Shown: positions 28,197-37,776 of the stretch, piece by piece
Numbering within the stretch: the stretch's first letter is position 1
Layout of the letters: each line of letters starts with the position of its first letter
From: Hyphomicrobiales bacterium
GTDB lineage: Bacteria > Pseudomonadota > Alphaproteobacteria > Rhizobiales > Rhizobiaceae
Direction: 5' to 3'
DNA length: 64,000 nt
Assembly: GCA_900466575.1 (NCBI GenBank)
Contig: UBMP01000008.1
Span: forward strand, 62,001-126,000
Notes under the pieces: model-generated
Database searches by the model: none
Seen by the model: the letters and a program-made list of their open reading frames with translations, nothing else
What the model was told of the DNA's origin: nothing
Position numbers and translations under genes: made by a program

Positions 28197-29213
28197 ATGC
28201 CTGACTTGAAGCAGCATATCGCGAAGGTCGCGGCCGGCGAAAGCCTGAGTGTCGAAGACGCGCGGGACGCGTTCTCGATCATCATGAGCGGCGAGGCGAC
28301 GCTGGCTCAGATCGGGGGATTCCTGATGGCGCTACGCGTTCGTGGCGAAACGGTTCCGGAAATCGCCGGAGCCGTGGGCGTCATGCGCGAAAAGATGCTG
28401 CGTGTGGACGCCCCCGCCCACGCAGTCGATATCGTTGGTACCGGCGGCGATGGCATGAAGACCTATAATATCTCGACGCTCGCCTCGCTGATCGTGGCGG
28501 GAGCCGGTGTGCCGGTCGCCAAGCACGGGAACCGCGCACTATCTTCCAAGTCGGGTGCGGCCGACGCCCTGACCGCCCTGGGCGTCAAGCTCGATATCGG
28601 GCCACAGGCCATCGCGACCTGTATCCGCGAAGCCGGCATCGGCTTCATGTTTGCCCAGCTTCACCATTCGGCCATGCGTCACGTGGGCCCTGCCCGCGCC
28701 GAACTTGGGACACGCACGATCTTCAACATCCTCGGACCGCTGGCAAACCCGGCCGGAGTGAGGCGGCAACTGGTCGGCGTCTTCTCGCCGCAATGGCTGC
28801 ACCCGATTGCCGAAACCCTTCGTGAACTCGGATCGGAGAGCGTCTGGGTGGTCCATGGCAGTGGGCTTGACGAAGTGACCACGACCGGGACGACAGAGGT
28901 CGTGGCGCTTGAGGACGGCAAGATCCGTGCGTTCAAGCTGACGCCGTCGGACTTTGGGCTCGCGACGGCGAAACTCGACGATCTCCGTGGCGGCGACGGC
29001 GAGGAGAATGCGCGGGCTCTGCGCGCAGTGCTCGACGGCGAGAAGAACGCCTATCGGGACATAGCTCTTGCCAATGCGGCCGCTTCGCTTGTGGTTGCAG
29101 GCGTTGCCGAAGACATCAAGACCGGCATGACGCTCGCCATCGAATCGCTGGAAAGCGGTGCTACCGCTAGCGCGCTCGACAAACTGATCGCCGTTTCCAA
29201 CTCCGCAGAGTGA
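28197..29213 (+). CDS. trpD: Anthranilate phosphoribosyltransferase
   Basis: Second step of tryptophan synthesis, joining anthranilate and PRPP. The 338-residue product has the PRPP-binding [35 protein letters not shown], and [22 protein letters not shown] 28197 follows GGGGGAG. As in other rhizobia, trpD and trpC are separate from trpE(G) and trpFBA. No leader peptide or attenuator is visible before it. Confidence 0.97.
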   Translation: MPDLKQHIAKVAAGESLSVEDARDAFSIIMSGEATLAQIGGFLMALRVRGETVPEIAGAVGVMREKMLRVDAPAHAVDIVGTGGDGMKTYNISTLASLIVAGAGVPVAKHGNRALSSKSGAADALTALGVKLDIGPQAIATCIREAGIGFMFAQLHHSAMRHVGPARAELGTRTIFNILGPLANPAGVRRQLVGVFSPQWLHPIAETLRELGSESVWVVHGSGLDEVTTTGTTEVVALEDGKIRAFKLTPSDFGLATAKLDDLRGGDGEENARALRAVLDGEKNAYRDIALANAAASLVVAGVAEDIKTGMTLAIESLESGATASALDKLIAVSNSAE

Positions 29214-29234
29214 GAGAAGTGGTAGGAACGCCTC

Positions 29235-30050
29235 ATGACTGACATCCTGAAGAAGATCGAAGATTATAAGCGGGAGGAAATCGCGGCGGCAAAGGCTAGC
29301 GTTCCGCTCGCTGAGCTGAAGGCGCGTTCCGCCGACCAACCCGCGCCGCGGGGCTTTGCCAAGGCGCTGAGGGCGAAGCAGGACGGGGGTGCATTCGGGC
29401 TCATTGCAGAGATCAAGAAGGCCAGCCCCTCCAAGGGTCTCATCCGTCCCGATTTCGACCCGCCGGCGCTGGCCGCGGCCTATGAGGCCGGCGGTGCCGC
29501 CTGCCTTTCCGTACTGACCGACAAGCCGAGTTTTCAGGGCGCGCCTGAGTTCCTGACGCAGGCGCGCAAGGCGTGCTCCTTGCCTGCTTTGCGCAAGGAT
29601 TTCATGTTCGAGACCTACCAGGTGCACGAAGCGCGCGCCTGGGGTGCGGATGCGATCCTGCTGATCATGGCAAGCCTTTCCGACGACGAGGCACGCCGTC
29701 TGGAAGACGAGGCGTTCTCTCTCGGAATGGATGTCCTGGTCGAAGTGCATGATGAAGAAGAGACGGAACGCGCGCTCAAGCTCAACTCCCCGCTCATCGG
29801 CATCAATAATCGCAATCTCAGGACTTTCGAAGTCAGCCTCACGGTCAGCGAACGGCTGGCGAAACTGGTGCCGGAAGACAGGCTCCTGGTTGGAGAAAGC
29901 GGCATATTCACACATGACGATTGCCTGCGGCTGCGGGCGGGGGGCATTTCGACCTTCCTCGTCGGCGAGAGCCTGATGCGGCAGACGGATGTGGCCGCTG
30001 CGACACGCCTGCTCCTCACGGGCCGCGCGGAAAGCGTTGCTGCGGAATGA
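29235..30050 (+). CDS. trpC: Indole-3-glycerol phosphate synthase
   Basis: Fourth step of tryptophan synthesis, a TIM barrel. The 271-residue product has the catalytic Lys/Glu region [40 protein letters not shown] and the phosphate-binding GESGIF near the C-terminus. It is monofunctional, with no trpF fused. Its stop overlaps the moaC start. Confidence 0.97.
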   Translation: MTDILKKIEDYKREEIAAAKASVPLAELKARSADQPAPRGFAKALRAKQDGGAFGLIAEIKKASPSKGLIRPDFDPPALAAAYEAGGAACLSVLTDKPSFQGAPEFLTQARKACSLPALRKDFMFETYQVHEARAWGADAILLIMASLSDDEARRLEDEAFSLGMDVLVEVHDEEETERALKLNSPLIGINNRNLRTFEVSLTVSERLAKLVPEDRLLVGESGIFTHDDCLRLRAGGISTFLVGESLMRQTDVAAATRLLLTGRAESVAAE

Positions 30051-30556
30051 GCGGCGGGCTCACACATATCAACGAGAGAGGCGACGCCCACATGGTCGAT
30101 GTGGGCGGCAAGGACGACACGGAACGCACGGCGACCGCCGAAGGCTTTATTCGGATGAAGCCTGAAACACTGGCCCTGATCCGCTCGGGCTCTGCGAAGA
30201 AGGGCGATGTGCTGGCGACCGCCCGTATTGCCGGCATCATGGCCGCCAAGCAGACATCCAGCCTTATTCCACTCTGCCATCCGCTGATGCTCACGAAGGT
30301 CACGGTCGAGATAGAAGAAGCGCCGACGCTTCCCGGTTACCGTGTCGTGACCATGGCGAAGCTCACCGGCAAGACGGGCGTGGAGATGGAAGCACTGACG
30401 GCATGCTCGATTGCCTGCCTGACGATCTATGACATGGCCAAGGCCGCCGACAAGGGCATGGAGATCGGGCCGATCCGGCTGCTCACCAAATCGGGCGGCA
30501 AATCGGGCGACTATTCTTACGAGGGCGGAGCCGGCGATGACATTGTTGCCGGTTGA
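30047..30556 (+). CDS. moaC: Cyclic pyranopterin monophosphate synthase
   Basis: With MoaA it makes cyclic pyranopterin monophosphate from GTP in molybdenum cofactor synthesis. The 169-residue product has [32 protein letters not shown] and the active-site [23 protein letters not shown] 30047 overlaps the trpC TGA (ATGA). The trpC-moaC-moeA arrangement is a known rhizobial operon layout. Confidence 0.97.
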   Translation: MSGGLTHINERGDAHMVDVGGKDDTERTATAEGFIRMKPETLALIRSGSAKKGDVLATARIAGIMAAKQTSSLIPLCHPLMLTKVTVEIEEAPTLPGYRVVTMAKLTGKTGVEMEALTACSIACLTIYDMAKAADKGMEIGPIRLLTKSGGKSGDYSYEGGAGDDIVAG

Positions 30557-31760
30557 AACCGCCCTTGCCCGGCTTCTGGCCCTGACCAAGCCTATTGTCG
30601 AGAGCGAAACTCTGCCGCTGAGCGCCTGTGCCGGCCGCGTTCTTTCAGCAGACCTTGCCGCGAAATTGACGCAACCACCGTTCGATTCTTCGGCAATGGA
30701 CGGTTATGCCATCCGCACCGCCGACTCGCATGCGGACGCGCGACTGAAGTTGATCGGAGAATCCGCGGCGGGCCACGCTTTCGATGGCAGCGTCGGACCG
30801 GGCGAGACGGTACGCATCTTCACCGGCGCACCAGTTCCAGCCGGTGCCGACGCCGTATTGCTGCAGGAAGATGCCATCCGACATGAGGATGGTACGATCG
30901 GGATGAGCTTCTTTCCCGAACCGCAGCGGCATATCCGTCCCAGAGGACAGGATTTCCGCGAAGGTGAAACCGTCCTGTCGGCAGGCGCCGTGATGACACC
31001 CGCGCGTCTCATGGTGGCTGCGGCCATGGATCATGCGAGCCTTGCGGTCCGCCGACGTCCCCGCATCGGCATGCTCGCGACCGGCGACGAATTGGTGCGG
31101 CCTGGCGAGCCCCGCGACCCAAGCCAGATCATCGCGTCCAACACCTTCGCCGTCGCCGCACTTGCGCGTGACTGCGGCGCAGAGGTGACCGATCTCGGCA
31201 TAGCACGTGACACGATGGACGATTTGGCCGCGAAGATCGCGGAAGCACGCGCGGCGCAGTTCGACGTTCTTGTGACGCTGGGCGGGGCCTCGGTCGGCGA
31301 TCACGACCTGGTGCAGACCGCCCTTAAGAATGCCGGCATGCAGCTCGATTTCTGGCAGATTGCCATGCGACCCGGCAAACCGCTGATGGTCGGCTCGCTG
31401 GGCGACATGATCGTCATCGGGCTCCCGGGTAATCCTGTGTCGAGCATGGTGTGTAGCCTGCTGTTTCTGGAGCCTCTGCTGGCGAAGCTTGCGGGCCTGC
31501 CTGCTCGCAATCGCGAGGTCGAGGTGACCGTTGCGCGGGCGCTTGGAGCGAATGACAAGCGCCGCGATCATCTTCGCGCGCGGATTTCTCGCGACACGCA
31601 GGGCCGGTTCATTGCAGAGCCCTTCTACAAACAGGATTCCTCGATGATGAACATCTTGGCCCAGGCCGGCTGCCTCGTCATCCGCGAACCCTTCGCGCCG
31701 GCGATCCCGGCAGGCGGAGCCGCTCGGGCAATCCTGATCCGCGACCCGGAAACGCCGTGA
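30537..31760 (+). CDS. moeA: Molybdopterin molybdenumtransferase
   Basis: Inserts molybdate into adenylylated molybdopterin. About 407 residues with MoeA motifs [12 protein letters not shown] near residue 43, [31 protein letters not shown] and [15 protein letters not shown] 30537 lies within the end of moaC (20-base overlap). It converges on the NAD(P)HX repair gene with a 15-base gap. In Agrobacterium and Rhizobium, lexA commonly follows moeA; here it does not. Confidence 0.95.
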   Translation: MTLLPVETALARLLALTKPIVESETLPLSACAGRVLSADLAAKLTQPPFDSSAMDGYAIRTADSHADARLKLIGESAAGHAFDGSVGPGETVRIFTGAPVPAGADAVLLQEDAIRHEDGTIGMSFFPEPQRHIRPRGQDFREGETVLSAGAVMTPARLMVAAAMDHASLAVRRRPRIGMLATGDELVRPGEPRDPSQIIASNTFAVAALARDCGAEVTDLGIARDTMDDLAAKIAEARAAQFDVLVTLGGASVGDHDLVQTALKNAGMQLDFWQIAMRPGKPLMVGSLGDMIVIGLPGNPVSSMVCSLLFLEPLLAKLAGLPARNREVEVTVARALGANDKRRDHLRARISRDTQGRFIAEPFYKQDSSMMNILAQAGCLVIREPFAPAIPAGGAARAILIRDPETP

Positions 31761-31775
31761 TCCTGCCGCTGGGTA

Positions 31776-33254
31776 TCAGCCCGCTTCAGCAACCGCCCGG
31801 GGAATGACCTCCACCAGCGTTTCGGCGGTCAATCCCCCGCCCGCAATCTGTCCGGCAGCGCCGTGAATCCACACGGCGGCGCAGGCTGCTTCAAAGGCAG
31901 GTGCGGCATGGGCGAGCATGGCGGCCGTGATGCCCGTGAGTACGTCGCCGGAGCCGGCTGTCGCAAGGTCGGCCGGCGCGTTGGTGTTAATGGCAGCGCG
32001 ACCATCCGGTGATGCGATGACGGTATCAGAGCCCTTGTAGACAATGACGGCACCGGATCGAAAGGCGGCCTTGCGAGCACGCTCGATCTTCGAACCGCCG
32101 GCAGAGGCGAGATCGGGAAACAGCCTTCCGAATTCCCCCTCGTGCGGGGTCATGACGACCGTGGCATCCTCGGCTTTTATGGCCTCAAAGAGAATCCCGG
32201 GCTCGCCTGCAAACGCGGTTAGCGCATCTGCATCCAGGACTGTCGGCTTCGTGAGAAGCGAGAGTGCGAGTTCGCGCAACGCTGCGCTGACGCCATAGCC
32301 GGGGCCGATGACGAAAGCGCTCACGCGGTGATCGCCAAGCATGGCGCGGATCGCCCGGCTGTCGGCCTCGCGGAGCATGACGGCGTTGAGATGGGCGGCG
32401 TTCACGTCAAGAGCCTCCTGCGGCGAGACAAGAGTAACTGCTCCGGCACCCGCCTTGAGAGCCGCAGTCGCCGACAAGCGGGCTGCACCCGAACTCGTGG
32501 GGCCGCCTGAAAAGACCGCGACGTGACCTCGTGCGTACTTGTGGCTTTCGGCGCTAGGCCCCGTAAGCACGGCGCCGAAGAGACCGGGGCCGTTTTCCCA
32601 AAGCCTTCCCGCCCGCGCGGCAACAAGCCTCCTGGGGATGCCGATATCGAATACATGAAGGGTCCCGCACAGCTCACGCCCCGGCAAAAGGAGATGTCCC
32701 GGCTTCCTCGCCATGAAGGTGACGGTGTGCTGAGCGGCAAAGGCAGCACCGCGAATTTCGCCCGTTTCGCCGTCGAGGCCGGAGGGAACGTCTGCAGCGA
32801 TGACAGGAATGCGCAACCTTTCCGCCTCTGCAACGATAGCTGCGACATCATCCGAAACATCCCGGCTTAGACCGGCGCCGAAAATCGCGTCGATGATGAC
32901 ATCGCCTTCACGACAGGCATAAGACGTGAGCGCCTCCACCCGGCCATCGAAGGCCGCGCGTGCCAGCGCGGCGTCACCCTTCAGGCCGTCGATACCAAGG
33001 CCGTAAACGGAGACGCATACGCCGGCGCGCGCAAGCGCCGCAGCCGCCACGTAACCATCGCCGCCATTGTTGCCGGGGCCGCAAAGAACGGCCATGCGCA
33101 GTGCACCCGGATAATGCGCCAGCGCCAGAGCCGCCAGAGCCTCCCCGGCGTTCTGCATCAGGCGAAACGAGTCGATGCCTGAGGCGGCAGCGTCCGCATC
33201 CACGATGCCCATCTCGCGCGGACCGATGAGAATTCGTTCAAATTCCAGCAACAT
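31776..33254 (-). CDS. nnr: Bifunctional NAD(P)H-hydrate epimerase/ADP-dependent dehydratase
   Basis: Repairs hydrated NAD(P)HX. 492 residues in two domains: N-terminal YjeF epimerase (about 1-215, with VLCGPGNNGGDGYVAAAALA) and C-terminal ribokinase-like ADP-dependent dehydratase (about 225-490, with VMTPHEGEFGRLF and TAGSGDVLTGITAAML). ATG 33254 is chosen because AGGGAG lies just upstream; 13 further codons are open. It is divergent from glnB across a 333-base gap. Confidence 0.95.
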   Translation of the reverse strand: MLLEFERILIGPREMGIVDADAAASGIDSFRLMQNAGEALAALALAHYPGALRMAVLCGPGNNGGDGYVAAAALARAGVCVSVYGLGIDGLKGDAALARAAFDGRVEALTSYACREGDVIIDAIFGAGLSRDVSDDVAAIVAEAERLRIPVIAADVPSGLDGETGEIRGAAFAAQHTVTFMARKPGHLLLPGRELCGTLHVFDIGIPRRLVAARAGRLWENGPGLFGAVLTGPSAESHKYARGHVAVFSGGPTSSGAARLSATAALKAGAGAVTLVSPQEALDVNAAHLNAVMLREADSRAIRAMLGDHRVSAFVIGPGYGVSAALRELALSLLTKPTVLDADALTAFAGEPGILFEAIKAEDATVVMTPHEGEFGRLFPDLASAGGSKIERARKAAFRSGAVIVYKGSDTVIASPDGRAAINTNAPADLATAGSGDVLTGITAAMLAHAAPAFEAACAAVWIHGAAGQIAGGGLTAETLVEVIPRAVAEAG

Positions 33255-33926
<672 letters not shown>

Positions 33927-33999
33927 TCTCGGCCCGGTTACGGGTCGAGCGCATAAGGGACTGGAAACACCTGTCGTCATCAAAAAGGGATAAACTCAA

Positions 34000-35409
34000 A
34001 TGGCGAAATCGAATGATATTCTGAAGCAGATCAAGGACAACGACGTGAAGTTCGTTGACCTCCGCTTCACGGATCCCAAGGGCAAGCTGCAGCATGTGAC
34101 CATGGACGTGTCCTGCGTCGATGAAGACATGTTTGCCGACGGCGTCATGTTTGACGGATCCTCGATCGGCGGCTGGAAGGCCATCAACGAATCCGACATG
34201 GTGCTCATGCCCGACGCGGAAACGGCCCATATGGACCCGTTCTTCGCGCAGTCGACGATGGCCATCGTCTGCGACATTCTCGACCCGGTTTCCGGCGAGC
34301 CCTATAACCGCGACCCGCGCGGCACGGCCAAGAAGGCCGAAGCCTATCTCAAGGCTTCCGGCATCGGCGACACGATCTTCGTCGGCCCGGAGCCCGAGTT
34401 CTTTGTCTTCGACGACGTGAAGTACAAGGCCGACCCGTACAACACGGGCTTCAAGCTGGACTCTTCCGAACTGCCGTCCAATGACGACACCGATTACGAG
34501 ACCGGCAACCTCGGTCACCGTCCGCGCGTCAAGGGCGGCTATTTCCCGGTTCCGCCGGTCGACAGCCTTCAGGACATGCGTTCGGAAATGCTGACGATCC
34601 TCGCCGAAATGGGCGTCGTCGTCGAAAAGCATCACCACGAGGTGGCTGCCGCCCAGCACGAACTCGGCGTGAAGTTCGACACGCTGGTGCGCAATGCCGA
34701 CAAGATGCAGATCTACAAGTACGTCGTGCATCAGGTCGCAAACGCTTACGGCAAGACGGCCACTTTCATGCCGAAGCCGATCTTCGGCGACAACGGCTCG
34801 GGCATGCACGTGCACCAGTCGATCTGGAAGGACGGCAAGCCGACATTCGCTGGCGACGAATATGCCGGCCTGTCGGAATCGTGCCTCTATTATATCGGCG
34901 GCATCATCAAGCATGCCAAGGCGATCAACGCGTTCACCAACCCGACGACGAACTCCTACAAGCGTCTCGTTCCGGGTTATGAAGCTCCGGTTCTGCTCGC
35001 CTATTCGGCTCGCAACCGCTCGGCCTCGTGCCGCATTCCTTTCGGCTCCTCGCCGAAGGCCAAGCGCGTGGAAGTCCGCTTCCCCGACCCGGCTCAGAAC
35101 CCTTATCTCGGTTTCGCCGCCATGCTGATGGCAGGCCTCGACGGCATCAAGAACAAGATCCATCCCGGCAAGGCCATGGACAAGGATCTCTACGACCTGC
35201 CGCCGAAGGAACTGAAGAAGATCCCGACGGTTTGCGGCTCGCTGCGCGAAGCGCTCGACAGCCTCGACAAGGACCGCAAGTTCCTGACCGCCGGCGGCGT
35301 GTTCGACGACGACCAGATCGACGCCTTCATCGAACTGAAGATGGTCGAAGTGATGCGCTTCGAAATGACGCCGCATCCGGTCGAATTCGACATGTACTAC
35401 TCCATCTGA
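34000..35409 (+). CDS. glnA: Glutamine synthetase type I
   Basis: Dodecameric GSI, making glutamine from glutamate, ammonia and ATP. The 469-residue product has the beta-grasp start, [19 protein letters not shown], the catalytic core [31 protein letters not shown], and the adenylylation-site Tyr in DLYDLPPKE near residue 397, so it is probably regulated by GlnE. Co-transcribed with glnB. Confidence 0.98.
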   Translation: MAKSNDILKQIKDNDVKFVDLRFTDPKGKLQHVTMDVSCVDEDMFADGVMFDGSSIGGWKAINESDMVLMPDAETAHMDPFFAQSTMAIVCDILDPVSGEPYNRDPRGTAKKAEAYLKASGIGDTIFVGPEPEFFVFDDVKYKADPYNTGFKLDSSELPSNDDTDYETGNLGHRPRVKGGYFPVPPVDSLQDMRSEMLTILAEMGVVVEKHHHEVAAAQHELGVKFDTLVRNADKMQIYKYVVHQVANAYGKTATFMPKPIFGDNGSGMHVHQSIWKDGKPTFAGDEYAGLSESCLYYIGGIIKHAKAINAFTNPTTNSYKRLVPGYEAPVLLAYSARNRSASCRIPFGSSPKAKRVEVRFPDPAQNPYLGFAAMLMAGLDGIKNKIHPGKAMDKDLYDLPPKELKKIPTVCGSLREALDSLDKDRKFLTAGGVFDDDQIDAFIELKMVEVMRFEMTPHPVEFDMYYSI

Positions 35410-35432
35410 TCCTTCGATCAGCGAAACTTTAG

Positions 35433-35463
35433 AAAAGCGGGGGAGCAATCCTCCGCTTTTTTC
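35433..35463 (+). terminator. Rho-independent terminator after glnA
   Basis: AAAAGCGG (35433-35440) pairs with CCGCTTTT (35453-35460); inner GGAG and CTCC extend the stem imperfectly. The T run continues past the stem. Located 24 bases after the glnA stop. Confidence 0.8.
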
Positions 35464-35547
35464 TTGGGCACGCGGCCTCCCGCTTTAAGTCTTCGCCGGT
35501 TGGCGGTATGAACCCCAGCATATCGTTCCTTTTTCTGGTGCTCGCTC

Positions 35548-36147
35548 GTGGACATGCTCACCCTTCCAATTCTTCTTTCGGTCATCTTTGGCTATCTGCT
35601 TGGCTCGATCCCTTTCGGCCTGATCCTGACTCGCGCGGCTGGGCTTGGTGACGTTCGCAAGATCGGTTCCGGCAATATCGGTGCGACCAACGTGCTGCGC
35701 ACCGGCAACAAGAAACTTGCGGCAGCAACCCTGCTGCTCGACGCCCTGAAGGCGACCGTGGCAGCGGTCGTGGCGGCGCATGTCTTCTCGCTTGAAGCCG
35801 GGATTGCGGCGGGCTTTGCGGCCTTCATCGGCCACCTTTATCCCGTGTGGTTGAAGTTCAAGGGCGGCAAGGGCGTCGCGACCTATATCGGCGTTCTTCT
35901 GGGTCTGGCTCCGCTCATGGTTCTGGTCTTTGCGGTTATCTGGCTCGGCTGCGCCAAGCTCACACGCTACTCGTCGCTTTCCGCGCTGGTTGCAACTCTC
36001 ATTGTTCCGGTTGTAGAGTGGTTTGCGGGGGATCATAGGGTTGCCGTGGCGCTTGCCGTCATGACGGTCATTACCTGGATCAAGCACAAGCAGAATATTC
36101 AGCGCCTTCTTGCCGGCACCGAAAGCAGGATCGGCCACAAGGGGTAG
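35548..36147 (+). CDS. plsY: Glycerol-3-phosphate acyltransferase PlsY
   Basis: Integral membrane enzyme that acylates glycerol 3-phosphate from acyl-phosphate (made by PlsX), the first step of phospholipid synthesis. 199 residues, about five membrane segments, with the three conserved motifs: [38 protein letters not shown], and [18 protein letters not shown]. The start is GTG 35548 or ATG 35554; neither has a strong ribosome binding site. It is followed by dprA after 14 bases. In other rhizobia pyrBC precede it; here glnA does. Confidence 0.94.
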   Translation: MDMLTLPILLSVIFGYLLGSIPFGLILTRAAGLGDVRKIGSGNIGATNVLRTGNKKLAAATLLLDALKATVAAVVAAHVFSLEAGIAAGFAAFIGHLYPVWLKFKGGKGVATYIGVLLGLAPLMVLVFAVIWLGCAKLTRYSSLSALVATLIVPVVEWFAGDHRVAVALAVMTVITWIKHKQNIQRLLAGTESRIGHKG

Positions 36148-36161
36148 ATACGGGAGACGAC

Positions 36162-37301
36162 ATGACGGATCGCGCTGCGAAGGGCATCAGACTCACCGAC
36201 AAGCAGCGCGTCGCCTGGCTTCGGCTCATTCGCTCCGACAATGTCGGCCCTGTGACGTTTCGCGATCTGATCAACCATTTCGGCACGGCCGAGACCGCAT
36301 TGGCCATGTTGCCGGAGCTTTCCGCGCGCGGCGGTTCCTCGCGCGCCATTCGCGTGGCGAGCGAACAGGAAGCACTGGCCGAGCTTGAAACGGCACGCCG
36401 TCACGGCGCGCAATTCGTCGCAATCGGCGAGCCTGATTATCCGCCGGCGCTACGCCAGATCGACGGCGCGCCGCCGCTTCTCGCCGTCAAGGGCGACCTT
36501 TCCGCCTTCCATGCGCCCGCTCTTGGTATTGTCGGCTCTCGCAATGCCTCGGTTGCGGGCGCAAAGTTTGCAGCGATGATTGCGACAGAGGTCGGTCGCA
36601 CCGGCTTCACCGTGATTTCAGGTCTGGCGCGCGGGATCGATACTGCCGCACATCGCGCAAGTCTTTCCACCGGAACCATCGCTGCATTGGCAGGCGGCCT
36701 CGACAAGCCCTACCCGCCCGAGAACCTGCCGCTTTATGAAGCCATCTGCGACGGCGGCGGACTTGTGGTCAGCGAGATGCCTTTTGGCTGGGAAGCCCGA
36801 GCACGGGACTTTCCGCGCCGCAACCGGCTGATCGCAGGCGTGTCGCTGGGCACGGTTGTCATCGAAGCCGCATCACGCTCGGGCTCGCTGATCACTGCCT
36901 CGCGCGCGGCTGACTTCGGGCGGCTCGTCTTCGCCGTGCCAGGCTCGCCGCTGGACCCTCGCTGCCAGGGCACCAATCAGTTGCTGAAAGACGGCGCAAC
37001 CATCGTCACGACGCCGGAGGATGTGATCGAAGCACTGCGGCCGCTGGTGGAAATCGATCTTTTTTCGGCGGCAGATGCGCGGGAGCCGGATTCGGAAGCG
37101 CCGTCAGGCAGCTATGAACCGCCTGACGATGACGATCGCTTCAGAATCGTGAGCGCGCTTGGTCCAACGCCTGCCGAGGTGGACGACATCATACGCCATA
37201 CCGGCTTGTCGGCGCAGGCCGTTTACCTGGTCCTGCTGGAACTCGATCTGGCCGGCCGCCTCGTCCGTCACAAGGGCGGGTTTGTCAGCCTCGACTATTG
37301 A
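36162..37301 (+). CDS. dprA: DNA-processing protein DprA
   Basis: Binds incoming single-stranded DNA and loads RecA during natural transformation. The 379-residue product has an N-terminal SAM-like region, the extended Rossmann fold with GIVGSRNASVAGAKFA, ISGLARGIDTAAHRASL, FPRRNRLIAGVSLGTVVIEA and PGSPLDPRCQGTNQLLKDGA, and a C-terminal winged-helix domain (about 315-379). ATG 36162 follows GGGAGA. Its last 17 bases overlap a small gene on the other strand. Confidence 0.94.
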   Translation: MTDRAAKGIRLTDKQRVAWLRLIRSDNVGPVTFRDLINHFGTAETALAMLPELSARGGSSRAIRVASEQEALAELETARRHGAQFVAIGEPDYPPALRQIDGAPPLLAVKGDLSAFHAPALGIVGSRNASVAGAKFAAMIATEVGRTGFTVISGLARGIDTAAHRASLSTGTIAALAGGLDKPYPPENLPLYEAICDGGGLVVSEMPFGWEARARDFPRRNRLIAGVSLGTVVIEAASRSGSLITASRAADFGRLVFAVPGSPLDPRCQGTNQLLKDGATIVTTPEDVIEALRPLVEIDLFSAADAREPDSEAPSGSYEPPDDDDRFRIVSALGPTPAEVDDIIRHTGLSAQAVYLVLLELDLAGRLVRHKGGFVSLDY

Positions 37302-37509
37302 GTGCGCGCTCGACACGCGGGCTGAGTCGACTGCGTCCGGACTGGATGTCGCCGGCCTCCACATAGGCCATCTCGATCAGGTAGCAGAGCAGATCGGCCC
37401 CCTCGCTCTTGGCCACCAACCGCAACTCCCCGAGCATCTGACGCAGATAGGCAACGTTTTCCCTGGTCTTCTCGGCGTCGGCACCATTATTTCGATGGAT
37501 CGAATTCAT
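37285..37509 (-). CDS. Small conserved hypothetical protein
   Basis: 74-residue soluble protein (MNSIHRNNGADAEKTRENVA, LGELRLVAKSEGADLLCYLI). I recognise the central EMAYVEAGDIQSG as typical of a rhizobial hypothetical found at the dprA-topA junction, but know no function. Mostly helical and charged. The ATG is preceded by a weak GGGA. Its 3' end overlaps the convergent dprA by 17 bases. Confidence 0.65.
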   Translation of the reverse strand: MNSIHRNNGADAEKTRENVAYLRQMLGELRLVAKSEGADLLCYLIEMAYVEAGDIQSGRSRLSPRVERALNSRG

Positions 37510-37661
37510 GTCCCGCGCTCTCTTTTCCCATAAAAATGCATTGGCATTAATGCGATTGCTAACTAAGCCTGAGCATAATGAATTTATCTATAATTGCAAC
37601 AACCGATTAAGCTATTTATGGTTGTATACGGTTTAGCTGGATCGAAAATTGGCCGCGCCCC

Positions 37662-37690
37662 CTTGACCGCGGCGGATTCCCTGTCCATGT
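37662..37690 (+). promoter_or_regulatory. Putative housekeeping promoter of topA
   Basis: CTTGAC (37662-37667), 17 bases, CCATGT (37685-37690). The -35 is perfect and the -10 is moderate. The rest of the 37510-37776 gap is AT-rich without other features. Predicted leader about 80 bases. Confidence 0.5.
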
Positions 37691-37776
37691 CGGAATGTAA
37701 AATTGCGACCCCAAGGGCGTCCGCCCCTTTTTGCGTGTTCCCGCGCTGAAATCGCTGAGCGGATCTGGATAGTGTT

